Positions 25,351 through 44,471 of a stretch of 64,000 nucleotides of DNA are shown here, piece by piece. Origin of the DNA: Pogona vitticeps (taxonomy: Eukaryota > Chordata > Lepidosauria > Squamata > Agamidae); assembly GCF_051106095.1 (NCBI RefSeq), contig NC_135789.1, positions 25,455,264 to 25,519,263 on the forward strand. Reading direction: 5' to 3'. Positions within the stretch are counted from its first letter, which is position 1, and every line of letters starts with the position of its first letter. The notes beneath the pieces were generated by a model that was given only the letters and a program-made list of their open reading frames with translations, did not search any database and was not told the origin of the DNA. The position numbers and the translations under genes are program-made.

Positions 25351-27224
25351 GCATGTGGGAGGGGGGAGTCATTCATAGACAAGCCCACCCTGCACTCCAG
25401 GTCTGAGTTTGGGGAGGGGACACGGCCACTCCCCCCCCCCAGCTATATGGAAGAGGGCCCATGAGGAGGTGGGGGTGGTCAGAAGCCCCAAGGCAGAGGG
25501 GCCTGCCGCTAAACAAGGCCTGTAGGTTTTTGCTGGCCCTTGGAAAATAACTGTTTAATCATCCTCGCTTCTTGTTACTTGTTAATAGCGTTTGGAAGGT
25601 GGTCAATGCAAGTGCAGGTTTCCCCGGGGGGGGGGATCTTGTTGACCAAAAGGGAGCCAAGCCGGATTTAGACCCTTTGTCACCCGCCCTCAACAGAGTT
25701 GAAAAAGGAACTGTTACTGGCCTGGTGGTTCTTAATCTCTTCTTTTAGAAGAAAACCCTTAGGACTGATAAGAAAAGGGCAGTGGGGCTTGGAAAAAAAA
25801 TATCCCATCAAATATAGCCCAGGAGGGCTTTGGGAGGTCATGTTTGAAAGCCCTGGGAAGATGTTGCTCCTTCCACCAGGAAAGTAACTTGGACCCCAAT
25901 TGCCCTGTGGCCTGAGAAGCCAGAGGCTGCTCTTGCTTATCAGGAAGTAACTTGTCAGAAATGAGCCCATTGTTTGCAGCTCAGGGACCTCCAACTAGGG
26001 CTGTTGGACTTGCAATTAAACTTGGGGACCAGCTGCCCCCTCCCCCACTGAAGGGGGCAGGAAAAAAAAAGCCAGGAGCTTGGCAGGTTTCCTGAATATC
26101 TGTTCCACCACCCCCACCCCCATTGTCTCCTGGAGCTTCAGCCACATCCTCTGGTTAATCCCTCTCCCATTGTCCTCCCCCCATGGCTGGCATTCCCAGG
26201 GGGCTCAGCAAAGCCAGGGTCCCATTCATGGGAGGGAGGCTGAGAGTCCACAGAGCCATCATCCTTCCCTCCCTCCCCGGACGGCCAGCACAACAAGCAG
26301 AGCTGGATGGTGGGGGAGTTATTTTTTAAGAACCAGGGCTCGAAGTTGTGAAAAAACCAGGGTATGCCCATGGCAGAGTCTGACACACACACACACCCCG
26401 AATTCAAGGAAAGCTACCAAGCATCCACTCGTTCTACAACATCCCTCCAGTGCGGGCCCTGCAGGAAGAGCCGTGCAGCGACTCTCCCACCAGAACGGCC
26501 TCCGTGTGCCTTGGCCGTCCGGGCTCAGCTGCGGGGAAGGACGGGAACCCCGTTCGAGACCCCCTGTGCCCATCAAAAAGGCCACTGCTTGAGAGCGGAG
26601 GCCTCCGTTTGGCTGCCCCTCTCAATTTGCCCCTGGATCACAACAGTCCTGAGCACCAGTTGGAGGCCGGAGGCTAGTGTACAGCGAAGCCTTGGGCCAC
26701 CACCGGAGGGTCAGCCACTGGCTGGTCTGTCTGGGCCACCTTCTCTTCCTGAGCGGGGCTCCTACGAGGAGGCAGCTGGGGAGAGGCTATTGCAAGCATG
26801 CCAGCAACCCCAGCCGAGCCGGCGTTATTTTTATGTCGGAGCTGTTCTAAGCTGCCTGGCATTTCCTGCAGCACCCTGGCACCAGGCGGGAGGAAACCTG
26901 AGCCGGGCTGCAGAGGGGGGGTTTTCTCTCCTGGGGTCAGCTTCCTGGCAGAGGGGCACGGGGGCATGGGGTGAGAGACAACAGATGGCTGGGGAAGCTC
27001 TGGACAGCAGGAAAGAAGGCAGAGTATTGCACTTTAGCAATTTTTCAAGAGGAAAGATGGCTTTAAGCACAAATGGAGTGCCTCTGAGTCACCTAGTGGG
27101 GTGTGATTGTGGGTCTCATTTGGCGTGCCCCGAGCTTCAAGAACGCTGAAGAAAGCTAGAGGGGGAAAGGAAGAGTCATCTCCCCCCCAGGCCTGAGTTT
27201 GCAAAACCGGAGCAGACACGTTGG

Positions 27225-27310
27225 AGATTGTTCATTCATAGGGCCGCTGTGAGTCGGACACAACTTGAGAGCATGCACACAGCAGCAACAGCAGCAGCAG
27301 CAACAACAAC
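27225..27310 (-). mobile_element. BovB/RTE-like tail fragment (reverse orientation)
   Basis: Read on the minus strand, a GTTGTTGTT/GCT repeat leads into caagttgtgtccgactcaca and then gcggccctatgaatga, a variant of the BovB-type phrase seen at 23461. Fewer than 100 bases are recognisable, and it could equally be the tail of a SINE that borrowed the BovB end. Confidence 0.5.
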
Positions 27311-28008
27311 ATGGATCCTCAAGGCCGGCTCGTCTCCTGGTGATGCAGGGACTTGACGGCTGAAGCATCCGCAACAGGTGTCCGGCTCGGCTCTCTTGAA
27401 AAAAAATCGTTACTAGTTGGCCGGCTCGTCTGCCGCACGGATGTCCTTCCTGATGTTGGACGTGGATGTTGAGTCGGACAGGGACACCTTGTGCCAGAAA
27501 GGTCAGTCCGAGGCATCGCTACATCTGGAGCAAAAGTCAAAATAAGTCTCTTTCTCTCCCCCTCCCGCCAAGCCTCTAGAATGGAAGTCAAAAGTCTTTA
27601 AAAAATGGGGCAGCCTCCTCTTCCTGCCACAAACACCCCCACCTTCGACCTTCTGGGCCGGCTGTCGTCCTACCCCCTCTGGAATGAGGGGGGGGCCTTC
27701 TTTTTCCTCTACTGCGCTCCCCAACCCAGGAGGGGGCAAGGGGCACGGGGATGCTCTCTGGCTGCCAGCGCAAGGCTTCCCACTGCCATGGAACTGGGAT
27801 GGGGGTGGGGGACATGCTGCTCTCTCGCCAGCCCTGCTGTCCCTTCGACCCCCCCCCCCAAGAGGGATTCTTCCAGGGGGACCACTTTCCCCATACCTCT
27901 GTGCTGGCCTTGGGTAGATCCAGCAGCTGAGACAGCTAAATAGTGCCGGAAGGTCAGCCAAAACCCTTCCGGTGACACATCGTTTTGTATGAAGACATTT
28001 TCCACCAC

Positions 28009-28142
<134 letters not shown>

Positions 28143-28207
28143 GAAAACCTTTGCAAGGCAAACCAAGAGGTCAGGATTCTTTCAAAGAACCTGTTTGTTT
28201 GTTTGTC

Positions 28208-28447
28208 AGTCTGTTCGTTCCTTCTTTCGTTCCTTCTATCCATCATCATCTCCTTCCTTCCTTCTATCCATCATCTACTTCCTTCCTTCTATCCATCATC
28301 ATCTTCCTTCCTTCCTTCCTTCCTTCCTTCCTTCCTTCCTTCTATCCATCATCATCTCCTTCCTTCCTTCCTTCCTTCCTTCCTTCCTTCCTTCCTTCCT
28401 TCCTTCCTTCCTTCCTTCCTTCCTTCCTTCCTTCCTTCCTTCCTTCC
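28208..28447. repeat. (CTTC)n microsatellite with an internal minisatellite
   Basis: A polypyrimidine tract beginning with four copies of a unit containing ctatccatcatc spaced by ctt/cctt runs, then becoming a pure CTTC array of about 23 units at the right end. The neighbouring CA/GA repeat at 28010-28138 makes a nearly continuous 440-bp low-complexity block. Confidence 0.93.
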
Positions 28448-31400
28448 CTTTTCCCTGATTGCTGTCTGTGGGTCTCCTCCTGGCCAGCCCTCCTTTTGCT
28501 CAACTCCGCACTCGCTCTCCCTCAACACACTCTCTCCGGCCGCCCCCTTTCCTGCCTTGTTATTCCAGCGCTCTGGAAAGTGCCGTGTTTTCCTTCCCCT
28601 GCTGTGCACGTTGCACCTGAATGGCCGATTGTGCTCCTGGCCCAGAGGAAAAAAGGGCTGGCAGGAACATCGGAGGAGCTGGAAAAGGAGTGGGGGGACA
28701 TTCAGGTGCCCATGATGGGGATTGGGGACCCTTCGCTACCCCTCTGTGGCAAAGAACTGCTGGATGATAGCTCAAAGGTTCCCTTTTGTGCCTCCTGATG
28801 GGAAGTCGTCCAATTTTGTATATTTCAGGTGGAGGTCCAACAGGTTGAGCTGTTAACTGCAAGGTGAGACAAGCAGCAGGAAAAGAAGCGGGTTGAGATG
28901 CTTCCTGCCCTCCTTTACCCAAACGGAGTAACAGCAGGTGATGTGACATATTTGATACCATTTCGTCATTGCCTGTTTTGGATCGGGGGGGGGGGAGGGG
29001 GAGGGAAGCTGGCTTCCTTCTGCAAGGAGGTGTTGAGACCTCCGGTGATCCCAGAGTGCCTCCAATTCTGAAAGCTGCCCATTTGTCCCATCAGGGGCTT
29101 CCCCCTCCTCCCTCATTTGCAAATCAGCTGCCTTTGTTTTATGATTGGCCGGCAGAAGGTCAGCACGGACTTCCTTGACAAGTCTGGTGGCTCTGGCATG
29201 AGGTTCTGCCTGCATCACGTCTCTGGAAGATGAATAGATTTCAGCTCCTAAGGAGGGCCCAGAAAGAGCGGGGTTCTGGGAGTCTCCATCGTCCCTTTGG
29301 GCCACCTTCTTCAAATGCTTGCGGGACATCTGGGGTCTGACCCCCCTCCCCTCAAGAAGCCCCCTTAGGGCAGTTCCTGGCCTCTCACTCTCGGTCACCT
29401 CAGGGTTTAAGCATGGAAGCAGCAAGCATCCCAGTCTGGCCTTCAGCACAGAACCTTCTCTCTCTTTCTCCCCCCCCCCCTTCTGCCTGCCCCCGTATGC
29501 ATTCCTCTTCTCCTCCTCCTTTACCGCCTGCCCCCCCCAAGTCCTCCTCCCCCGCCACCCTTCCAAACGTCAGAGGCCAACCCTGGCAGAGAACCGGCTC
29601 CTTTTGCACAAAGTGACTCCTTGTTCGGTTTTCCCAGCCGTGCGGTGCCGAGAATTTCAGGGAATCAGATCCATTTCCTGATGGAGTTTTATTACGTTCC
29701 CAACAGAAATAAATAAACAGGAGAGAAGCGAGGTGGACTCGGCGGAGCCTCTCCAGGCAAAGGAACGCCAGGACTGGTGGCGGCTCAAGCAAAGGAGATG
29801 ATGGGGGGGGGGGAGAGGGAGGGAGAGGGGTAGGCAGGCAGGAGGGACTTCTGGCCATGAGTCTCATCAGGGAGCCTCTGGCAGGGCCCAGCTTTCCAGG
29901 GACAGCCATCCCGGTTTGTGCTGGTCAACAGGAGAGGGACCCTTCTCCACCTTCATTGCAAAGCCCCCACCTTTTTCCAGTCTGCCTCCTTCCCCTCCCC
30001 AAAGTGTTTGTGGCTGATGGTTTCTAGCGGGGCCTCCCTGTCCTATCCATGCAGCCACCCCAGGATCCGTTGTTCATTGGGGCACCTCTTCCCAGGTAAC
30101 CTGGTTTCAAGAAAGGTGTTTCCAGGTGCAGACATGTCCTGAGGGAGTTGGCCACGATGGTGAGGGGGTCTGGAAACCAATGGCCGGAGACCCCAGGTAG
30201 CTTTTCGGACCTGAGAGCGAGTTTCCAAGCAACTATTTGTACAGGGTGGGGATGTGATGGCAAAGCTCATTAATATCCCACACATTGCATAGAGGGATTT
30301 ATTGTGTGAGCTGGCAAATAAGCTCAGCAAATCTGCGGTTGGTGGTGGGGACATCCAGGTTATCTGTGTCTCTGCTTCTCCTCCTCCTGGACCCATGTGG
30401 GGGGGTCATGCGTACACCCCCTTCTGGGCCAGTTTGGGGGGCCCACCACCCTCACCCCCACCCCCTTTCGCCAGGCCCGCCACCGCCCTCGGAAGAATTC
30501 GCCGCGGCTGGGCACAAGGGAAGGTGCAGTGGAAAAACTTTCAGGTAGGCTAAAACCCAAATATTATTTATCGCTTCATTGGGAGCCTCGCTCTTGGCCT
30601 TCGGAGGGGAAAATATTGATTTAACAGAACTCGGCCGGTTTGGTTTTTTTTTTAAATTTTGTGTTTTGCCAGGGCTGCCTAAATATAACTCATGAAAGAG
30701 GGAAGGATGGGGGAAATGGACAGGAAGGTGGCGGTGGTAGTTAGAAATGTGCCCTCAAACACATCACCTCCATGTACAGTACAGGATCCGAGGAGGTGTG
30801 AGAGGGGCTCTCTGCCCCCCCCATCGGAAATGTTTTGGGAATGGAAGGATGGGGGTGGAAGGCAGACCCACTGGCTTGGGGGAGAGAGGCAACCGAAGAG
30901 ACCCAGGCAGCTCAGAGCCAGGTCTCCCATCGTTTTGCTTTTATTGGTGGAAAAACCAACCCTCCTGTCTCCAGCCGGTCTCCCTTCCTGCCCTCTCCGC
31001 TCACCCACCTTATCCAGGCCAGGAATCCAAGAGAAATGGGGGTCTGGAGGCACCTGATGGTTTGTTTAAGGTCAGGAATTTGCGACTCTTCCGCCACCCC
31101 CACTAGCCCAGCCTAGCCGGAGACTTTTTCTACCCCTGGGCAGAAGAGGGGACGTAATTGCTTGCAGACAGTGCGACCCGGGGGTGCCAAGGAAGATCCT
31201 GGACGGGTGCCCTTCCTGGAGGTTGAGCCGAGCGGCCGAGCTGCTCTTTGGAAAGAACAGGAGCCTCAAAAAAGAGAGAGCCAGATCCTGGAGAGGGCAG
31301 GAGCCAAGAAGAACCTGTAAGATTTATGATGGCCTCAGCGTTCCCCGACTCGGAGGGGCCGGGCCAAAATAAACCGGTTGGTCTTTCCGGTGGCACAAGG

Positions 31401-32099
31401 CGATGCTGATGGTGCGGGGGGGGGGACGGGTCTCAGCTACTCCTCTGGCAGGCGGCCACCCTCCGGCTGGAGAGCAGCCTGACCCGGCCGGCTCCATGGA
31501 GGGGTGTTTACTCTGGAGCAGAGGCTTCTGTGGCAAAGCCCGCAGGCAGGCGGTGGCGGCCAGGCGGCCATGGACAATATGGGGCTTTGCAGAAAGAGGG
31601 GAAGAGTCGGCCCAGATGAGCGGGAGTGGGGCAGGGGGGGGGGACATCTGGAGAAGAATGTCCAGGAATCATCCGGCTGAAATGGAGAGGTGGGGGGAGA
31701 GGCACCCCTAAAACATGTCCACATATTTCACCTTGCTTCCTCTCACCAACACCGCCTTCTGTGGTGCAGACTGTGGCCGGCGACAGGCAGAAACCTCACT
31801 GGGAAGGACACCGCCGGGCAAATCCGCCCTTGCCTTCAGCTGCCTCTGAACAAAGGGTGGTTTTGGAGAAAAAGAGGCAGAAGAGCACAGATTCCCCCCC
31901 CCCCCCCAGGTATCATTTTTAGGGAGTGGCAGCACTGGAGGAAATGCCTCCTGGTAGGAAGCTTATCCCAAGAGACAACATTCTTTAGAAATATTCAGTC
32001 TTTTAGACTACCGTTCCCAAAATCCTTGGGTTCTTAGGGGAAATCTGGGAACTGTGGCTGAAAAGAACAACAACCCCAAAAGGTAGGCTAGCCGGAGAG

Positions 32100-32260
32100 C
32101 GAGAGAGATTGTGCCAAGGATCCCAGAATTGGATTTCTAACCAAGTGGGGATTCGAACTCAGGTCTCCCAAGTCCTGGGCACATCTCCCTAGCTCTTCTC
32201 TGCACATCAGTCAGAGGGGTGGGACCTACTCTGTACATCACCCGACACAGGACCAGCGGC
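32100..32260 (-). mobile_element. Degraded tRNA-headed SINE (reverse orientation)
   Basis: On the minus strand, gagacctgagttcgaatccc matches a pol III B box with its usual SINE context (about 32147-32168). Only the head is recognisable; the tail is not. It resembles the better-preserved SINE at 59916-60108, which reads aggcctgggttcaaatcccc in the same place. Confidence 0.45.
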
Positions 32261-33560
32261 AAGGGAGCCCGAGCCTTCCAGAATGCTGGGACATGAACCC
32301 AAACGCTGGCCAAGCGAGTGAATCATCACCTGCAGCCGAGGGTGACTCCGCAGCTCAGCATTTCCGGAGTGAGGTCTCGTTTGGCGAAGACCTACAAATG
32401 CATTGAAGAGGGACGGCCGGGATTTCAGCTGCCGGATTTCAGGCCCCTAAGCAGAGAGGGATTCAATTCAGAAGAGTGCGGGTCTGGCAGGCATTGGGCG
32501 TGATGGCACCGCCAGATAACGGTCACGAAAAGCCACTTTTCTGCTGCTCAGTGGGATCCAGAAAGCGGATCCTCGTCAGTTTGTGGCTCAGTTCTTTATA
32601 TGTCATTTTGCGGACTGCCGGGTACGGTGGTTCCATGGGCAGAAGGGAACTTGTCTTGTAGCTCCTGAACACCTCAACTGGGCTTAGTGGGAAGGCGGGC
32701 CGTGTTTACGGTAGTTTCCAATGAAAAAGAGAAGCCGCCTGCGTGTTGTCGTTTGGCGGGGCAGGAGAGACTCTCTTCGTTCTTCAAGAGAAAAATGACA
32801 CTCTCAGCCCCTAGGGTGGCAGAGATCGGTCTTGCCCTAAAATGGGTGCATGTCAGCTACGGAGGCGAGAGGCTGGGGCACAGAAGCCAGGCACGTGGAA
32901 AGATGCCATGGAAGAGCTTCGGAGAGCCTCGTGGTACAGAGGAGGTGGCCTGTGGCCTGTGAGGTGACCCACTCCCTTCGCACTGGGTCCCTGACTGTGC
33001 CAGCTGGGATTGAAGGGGTTACATCTGGACCCCTTCTCCATCCATGTGGGGGTGGTGGGGGTGGCAGCCAAGATATTTTGACCTTGCAAAGCCACCCACC
33101 TACAGAGTCCCTCCCACCCAGCCCTTGACTCATTTCCTGTTCTGCAAGAATTGATCTATTAATTCCCACAAAGCTAGCTTTATTTCCTATTTGCTAGTCC
33201 CTCCCCTGGGGGGGGGGAAGACAAATGAGGGTGAACAGGACTGAGATCGCTTCGTGGAAATACGAGAAAGGGGTTTCTCCACCTCCGCTTCAGCTTGATT
33301 TCTTCCATGCATCCAAAAGGAGCAGAATCGGAGCCTTTGAAACCTTATGTCTTAATCAATTTGTTTGTATCAGGAGCACTTACAGGATTTTGCTCTTCTT
33401 GCTGCAGCAGAATGACACAGTGGTTGCCCCCCCCAGTCCATTTTTACCTGCAAAATAGCAACGCTTCTCTCCCTCCCTGTCTCCCGGCCCCCTTTTCCGT
33501 CACATGCACAGAATGCCGAGGCCCGAATTGATCAAGCTTGCCAGTAACAATAAGCCTCCC

Positions 33561-33619
33561 CAACAAACCATGGTTCGTTCACCAGTCATAAGCCACGATT
33601 TAGAAGCCATGGTTTGTTG
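33561..33619. repeat. 13-bp inverted repeat
   Basis: caacaaaccatgg at 33561-33573 is the exact reverse complement of ccatggtttgttg at 33607-33619, with a 33-base loop. It may be the remnant end of a foldback element or MITE; no target-site duplication was evident. Confidence 0.5.
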
Positions 33620-36600
33620 TGTGCTTATGAATTCTGGCTTGTTGTTGAAGTCCAGAATTGCAGGCCACAGAGCAGAACTGTGAAGAGTTCGCCCCAGACA
33701 ATGCACATTCTCCAAGATACCTTTGGAGGGTTTTTGTTAGTTTGCAAATTATGCTTGCCCTCTAACGCAAGCATATCTGGAGCATCTTGAGCCTGAAGTT
33801 CCCAAACTTCACTCAGCCAAATGCAAATGTATTTCTCCTTCCCAGTGCATGTCAACCTTTCATTTGGTGCCTGCTTGATTTTTTTTTTTAACTGATTGCT
33901 GTGAACTTGGTTTTCTTAACATTCGTTTTTAGATCGTGTTCATTGCTTGTTTCATTGGCTTTATCAAGTAGCCTTCGCAGTTGTCAGTGAGGAACATTAT
34001 ACCTTCTGCTTGTCGAATATATCCATAACCTCTCCATTAAGAACTGCCAAGTTCTGCTTATCACAGGGTGCCATGAACCGTAGCAGCTGTTTGCGTATTG
34101 GTATGTATACTGCAAAAGTTTATGCCCAATAAGACTTGTGAGTTTTTACATGTAGGATTCTTCGCTGGTTTCTCTGCAGCAGACAATGGACTAGCATAGT
34201 TATCAAAATAAGTGTAACTGATGACTTTTTTTTTTTTTTAAAGTGACTTTTCAATCTCTGTTGCAAATGCCAGAATGACTTCTCTCTAACGGCACACACC
34301 GCATGGAGGTGAGTAACGCTGGTGAAGCGCGCAGGATTTCCTGCAGGATCAGAAAGAGCAAACACCGAAAGACCAAGGAAGAAAGTGGGCAATCTTCTCA
34401 GCGTCCTCCTCAAAAGCACACCTCATCCCACTGCAGCAGCAACATCCGGAACAAAAGGGGGCAAGCCTGGCCAGGTTTGGGAGCCAGGCAGCCAGCTGCA
34501 AACCAGCCCGCGGTCCTGGGTACCCCCTGTTCCATCTCCCTGATGAATAAAGCCTTGACTGGGTGGATTGCAACCCTCCTGCTTCTCACTTCCTGTCCGC
34601 AGGACTTTGCAGGTCCCAAAAACGTTCCTGCTGCCCGCCACCGCTCCAGTGGCATGAAGAGACTTTTGTGTCTTTTTTTTGGAAAAATAAGAAAAAGAGG
34701 GAAAGGAGAGGGGGGGGAGAGAGATTTTTTTGCCCTTTTTTTGGAAAAACGGTTTAAAAGAGCTTCTTTCAGCTAATAATGAAGTGAACAGTGTATTAAG
34801 AAGGAAAACATTCAGCATTAAGCCTTGGAGGGGAGAGACAGAACCCCTTTTCATTAAACAACCTGGCCACGAAACAACCACCATCACGTTGGGAGGCTGC
34901 GTCTCCTGGCTCCTGCCAAGACAAACTCAGCGCTGGAAGAACAAATGTCTTCCCTCCCCTGCCCCCAATCATCCTTCCATACCAGAAATTTAAAGGAGGA
35001 AAGGGGGGGGGGAATACTCAGGAAGGCCAAAGGTGCCAGCCAGCCAGCACCCTCTGGCTTCAAGCTGGTGCTGAGTCCCAGCCGGGCGTCGGGTGTGCGT
35101 GTGGAAGCGCCAAGAGAAAGCTGCCCCCGTGCCCTGCTTTACACCCCCACACCCCCCTTTGGAAGGGTCAGAGAAATCTCCATCTCTGGCACAGAACCAG
35201 TCAGACGATGGGGGAAAGGTTAGCGCCGTCGACGAGGCTGTTGGCTGGGGATTCTGGGCTATGTCGTCCAGAAACCCAAGCGTCCTCTTAAGGTCGGTGG
35301 AAAGATTGGAGGGTCCGTCTCGGGCGGAATGAACAGAACTTGTGTGTTTTGGGGCGGAGGGTGTGATGAGGGTTTCAAGTGGCTTTGGCTGTTAAAATAA
35401 CTCAGATCTGAGCCGGCACATCTTTGGAGAAGTGTTGGGGGGGGGATAGAAGAGGGACTGGACTCGAGGCCTCCATTTTGTTTAGTTTTATTTTTGCCAG
35501 CTTACGTTTGGACACTCAAAAGGAGGAAGGAAAACAAAAAAAAAGACAGGGGGACGAGCTTGCACGGGCCACGGAGATAATCTGGATTCTGCAGGAGAGA
35601 TGAGACAGGCTGCTTCCCTGATGGGTCTCTCGAAACAGGGAGCTGCTTTTGGCCAAGTTTCCTGGGACCAGCATCATCCTACCCACCCACCTCGTTGTTC
35701 TTCATGAACACCAAGGTGCAACAGAGGGTCGGCCGTTGGGGTGCTGCTTCTCACCCTTGTTTGGTCCTCAGAAAAAGGGGGCCACACACAGAGACACACA
35801 CCTCTTTAAAGTGATGTTGCCGTTATTTGTCTTGCGGGCGAGCAGGGCTAAGTGCAGACCTTGTGACGACAGAAGAGAAGCGATCAGTCTGGGAGGCAGG
35901 ATCGCCCAAAAGGAACACACACACACACCTTGTTTTATGGTATTCGAGGGAATTCCACTTATGGGCAGTGCAGGAAGACAAAAGCACCCTTAATGTAGAT
36001 CGAGAAGCCCCTGGAGTTGGCTTCTATGGATACAGTTCAGCTGGCACAGCTATTTCTGTTTTTCTTAAGCCAGGAGCAGGAAGCAACCTCAGAGAAAGGA
36101 GGAGGCCAAAGAGTAACAATCTACATGTAGATCTAGAGGAGAGCCGGGGAGGAAAATACTTGGGGCATCCATCTGCCTGTTGCCTTTATCCCCACGGGCA
36201 CAGATTTCTTATAAAATGCATTTTCTGCTTCCTTTTCTGTCCCTTGGTGAGAGAACATCACGAGGCTTACCAAAAGTTACATCTTGTCTGCTAGTGGCCT
36301 AGCGCTAAACTATTTCTTTGCTTTATCACTATACCGAGTCCTCCATGCAGAGCACGATATCATAGTCTCTTGAGACTGAAGGATGCCTATTCCATATTTG
36401 GAGCTTGCCCGTATCTTGAAGACACCCACTGTTTTAAAGTCCAGAATTTGGATTACTTCGGTCACAACATTAAATAGTTTTCTGGCAAAGGTTCCAGAAC
36501 TTGTAAAAACTTCTGTTTTTCTTTTGTTTGTTTGTTTTATTTATCCCCAGGAATACAGGACATATTTCTGGGAATCTTATGTTCTGTAGACAGTGTTTTC

Positions 36601-37582
36601 TACCGTAAAAGGGCCATGTCTTCATGGAGCAAATTCTTGTTGTGTAATTTGGGCAGCTCCTGGTATTTCTTCAACTTGAACTATTTTACTTCCTTGGCCT
36701 GGGCGTGGTTCTTGAGCCTACAAAGCGCCAATATCTCATGTCTCAGAGAGTAATGACTCAATGCGCCCATAAAATCTCGAAATAAGACAGTGCCTCCTTT
36801 ATAATTTCCATGCCTAGCAGCATGGTTTAAATGCCAAATGCGGATAATGGTGAGCCTTAAGCGGTGAGCCTTATTACCTGATTGCTCATTAGTTATTTAG
36901 CCCATCTCACAATATGCATAACGTCAATGGGCAACTTGTCACAACATCTTACTGAATGCTGACTTTTTTAAAAAGACTCTTTTACAGAAGCCCTTTCGAA
37001 TCCTATGGATCAAGGTGCCATCTGGTGGTTGAATCTAACAATTTGCCTAATGTAACGAATCAGGTAGCCCTGGTGCCATTTAAGAAAAAGATCTTTTAAT
37101 GGACAGGTAGGCGCAGGCTTGCCATCAGAGGGCATTGTAAAAAAAAGATTTAGTCCTATTAACCCACATTGGTCAGTAAGCTGAATTGTCCAAATTCACC
37201 CACCTTTTTTCAGGAAATGAGATGTTTTAATCTGCAGTGCTTACTAAGCTGCAGTGTTCAAATGGAGCACCAGAGGGTGCTCTCAAAAAAGCAATTAAGC
37301 CTTTTTAAAGCAGAGCTCCTAATAAGCAAACCACAGTGTGCTTGTGAAACTCCCTCCTGTGACAACCAGATGTCTTTCAGCCGTTAAGGAACTCCGCTTC
37401 TAATAACGGGCTAGCTATCTGCCATTGCTTCCTAGTCTGTTTCAGTCCAGAGAGAAAAGGGCCATTCAGACTAAGAAGGCTTCCCTGGGCCAAGTGGTGG
37501 CCGGGGCCAAGAAACTCCGAGAATGAGCCTCTTAGGGGTGGAAACGGATCCACCTGCCCGGCATCTCGGCAGCCCGGTGCCC

Positions 37583-42657
<5,075 letters not shown>

Positions 42658-43979
42658 TCAGCAGGTCGGGTGAAAAGGTCCCTCGTGTTCCTCCAAATGA
42701 TGAACAGGCCTCCTGCGATTTTGGGGCGAGGTGAGAAAAAGGGGGGTCCCTCAGCAAGTGCAGAGCGAGACATTCACGAAGTGAGGACCGGTGGGGGTGG
42801 AATGGACGGCTTTTGGGACATGGAGGGGATTATGAGTTGCTTTAGGCTGTGGCAGGGAAAAAAAAAACACATAAGGTGGCTTTTGTGACCTCTTAAGGAC
42901 TTATCACGTTTCACGTGGTGTCGGCTTTTGTGAAGGCCGTCACTTGTGAAATACGGACACCAAATGGAACTTGTTGGCCGTAAAGGTGACCCGGGGGGAG
43001 GGGGATGTTTGTGGCAGCTCCCAAGCTCCTTGGTCCGGGAAGGAGAGAAAGGAAAACACAGCATCTGGGGGGGGGGGGCTGCTGTTGCACCCCCTGCCGG
43101 GCTTGGGGCAGAGCCCCCCCCCCGGCTCCCTCAAAGGCCCTCTTCATGGGCCCCAAACAGCAACCGGGCAGGGGAACCACGGAGAACCTTGACAGCCCAC
43201 CCTGCTTGTTTGAAATCCTGTTCCCATCTCGCTGCCCAACCTTGGGAGCAAAGTTGTGGGGGACACCCTGAAGCAGGCCAACCACTCAGAGCCCTGTGTC
43301 ACCTGGAAGCCAAGCCCATTTGAGACCTACAAAGCCGCACTCCTTCCAATGCACGGCAAAGCCTTAGTTTTAGAAACCTGTTCCTCACCGAGCTGGTCAG
43401 AGGCTTCAACCGGCTGAAGGGGTTGAACGCAGCTGCCACCAGCCAACTTGTTTTGGTGGTCCTCCTTATAAGCGGTGTGGGTGCCATTCCACCCCCCCAA
43501 AAAAGGGCTGCCCCTTCTTACCTTCCCCCCAGATTTCTCAGACGTCCTCCTCTGTCTGCTGCCACAAGGGCTCCCAGAAAACAGGTGCTCCTCCGTAAGG
43601 CTGTGAAGTCGGCCGTCCGACACCAATCGCTTCTCCTTGCCCACGGGTGGAAGGAGCCGTGGCAGGAGTCGCTCTGGGCCAAAGAGAGGGTCTGAGGTTG
43701 GTGTCCGGAAAGGTTTTCCCCTCTGCGTGCCCTCCCCCTAAAGAACCAGCCAGTCCCACGGGATCAGCCACCCACCTCCCTCCCCTGCGAATCCTTGGAA
43801 CCACCCCCAGGCGTGCTGCTGATTAGCGCAGGGATCTCGCCATGCGGGAGCATTTTTTTTAATCACAAGCGCTCTCCCTGCCAAAATTGCTCTTTCAATC
43901 AACAACTCACACCGTGCCAAGACAGGGCCGATGGGGCAGAGGCCCGAGAGGCTGGTGTGTGTGTGTGTGGGGGGGGGGG

Positions 43980-44004
43980 GATGTGGATGTGGATGTGGAT
44001 GTGG
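43980..44004. repeat. Hexanucleotide (GATGTG)4 repeat
   Basis: Four GATGTG units directly follow a GT repeat and a run of about ten G, giving a compound low-complexity tract. Confidence 0.85.
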
Positions 44005-44165
44005 AACTGGTGCCACTTCTGGATTATGGAACACCCACCACTACCATCGGTCCCTGTGTCTTGCCAGCCAAGGCAGGCTGCTTTTCTTTAAATTATGTGT
44101 TTTAAACTGTAACAACATTGTGTTAGCTCCACCAACATTTTCTAGGCAAGACTCTCCTCAACAAT

Positions 44166-44471
44166 CTACTCCCCCTGAGCATGTGCAAAGTGCCTGCTCG
44201 TGCCAGCTTGTGAACTGAGATCTTCCCAGGCCCTGGAAATGATATAGGAAAGACACCTTGACCTTTGGTACCTCGCCCAACCGAAGGTCCATAGCAGCCC
44301 TCTCATGAAGAGGTCATAGGGGTTAGAGACATGGCCACCACGTTCTTGTGGCCCCGTGGCAATTAGCTCCACAACAAGGGCCACATAGAACGCCAGGCAA
44401 AGTCCCTTAGAAATGAAGAGGAGCTTAGATAAGTGCCGCCAGAGACGGGACACGTTCAACCGAGCGAGCAT
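44166..44471 (-). CDS. Unassigned 101-codon ORF with one predicted membrane segment
   Basis: I do not recognise this protein. The frame runs from ATG (44471) to a TAG and begins MLARLNVSRLWRHLSKLLFI. A hydrophobic stretch of about 20 residues (LLFISKGLCLAFYVALVVEL) follows a basic N terminus, compatible with one transmembrane helix, and then comes the phrase NPYDLFMRGLLWTFGWARYQ. The base before the ATG gives G at -3. The stretch lacks the homopolymer runs typical of this window, and third positions favour C, G and T. It could be a chance frame, an exon of an unrecognised gene or old mobile-element coding sequence. No introns or polyadenylation signal were established. Confidence 0.3.
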   Translation of the reverse strand: MLARLNVSRLWRHLSKLLFISKGLCLAFYVALVVELIATGPQERGGHVSNPYDLFMRGLLWTFGWARYQRSRCLSYIISRAWEDLSSQAGTSRHFAHAQGE

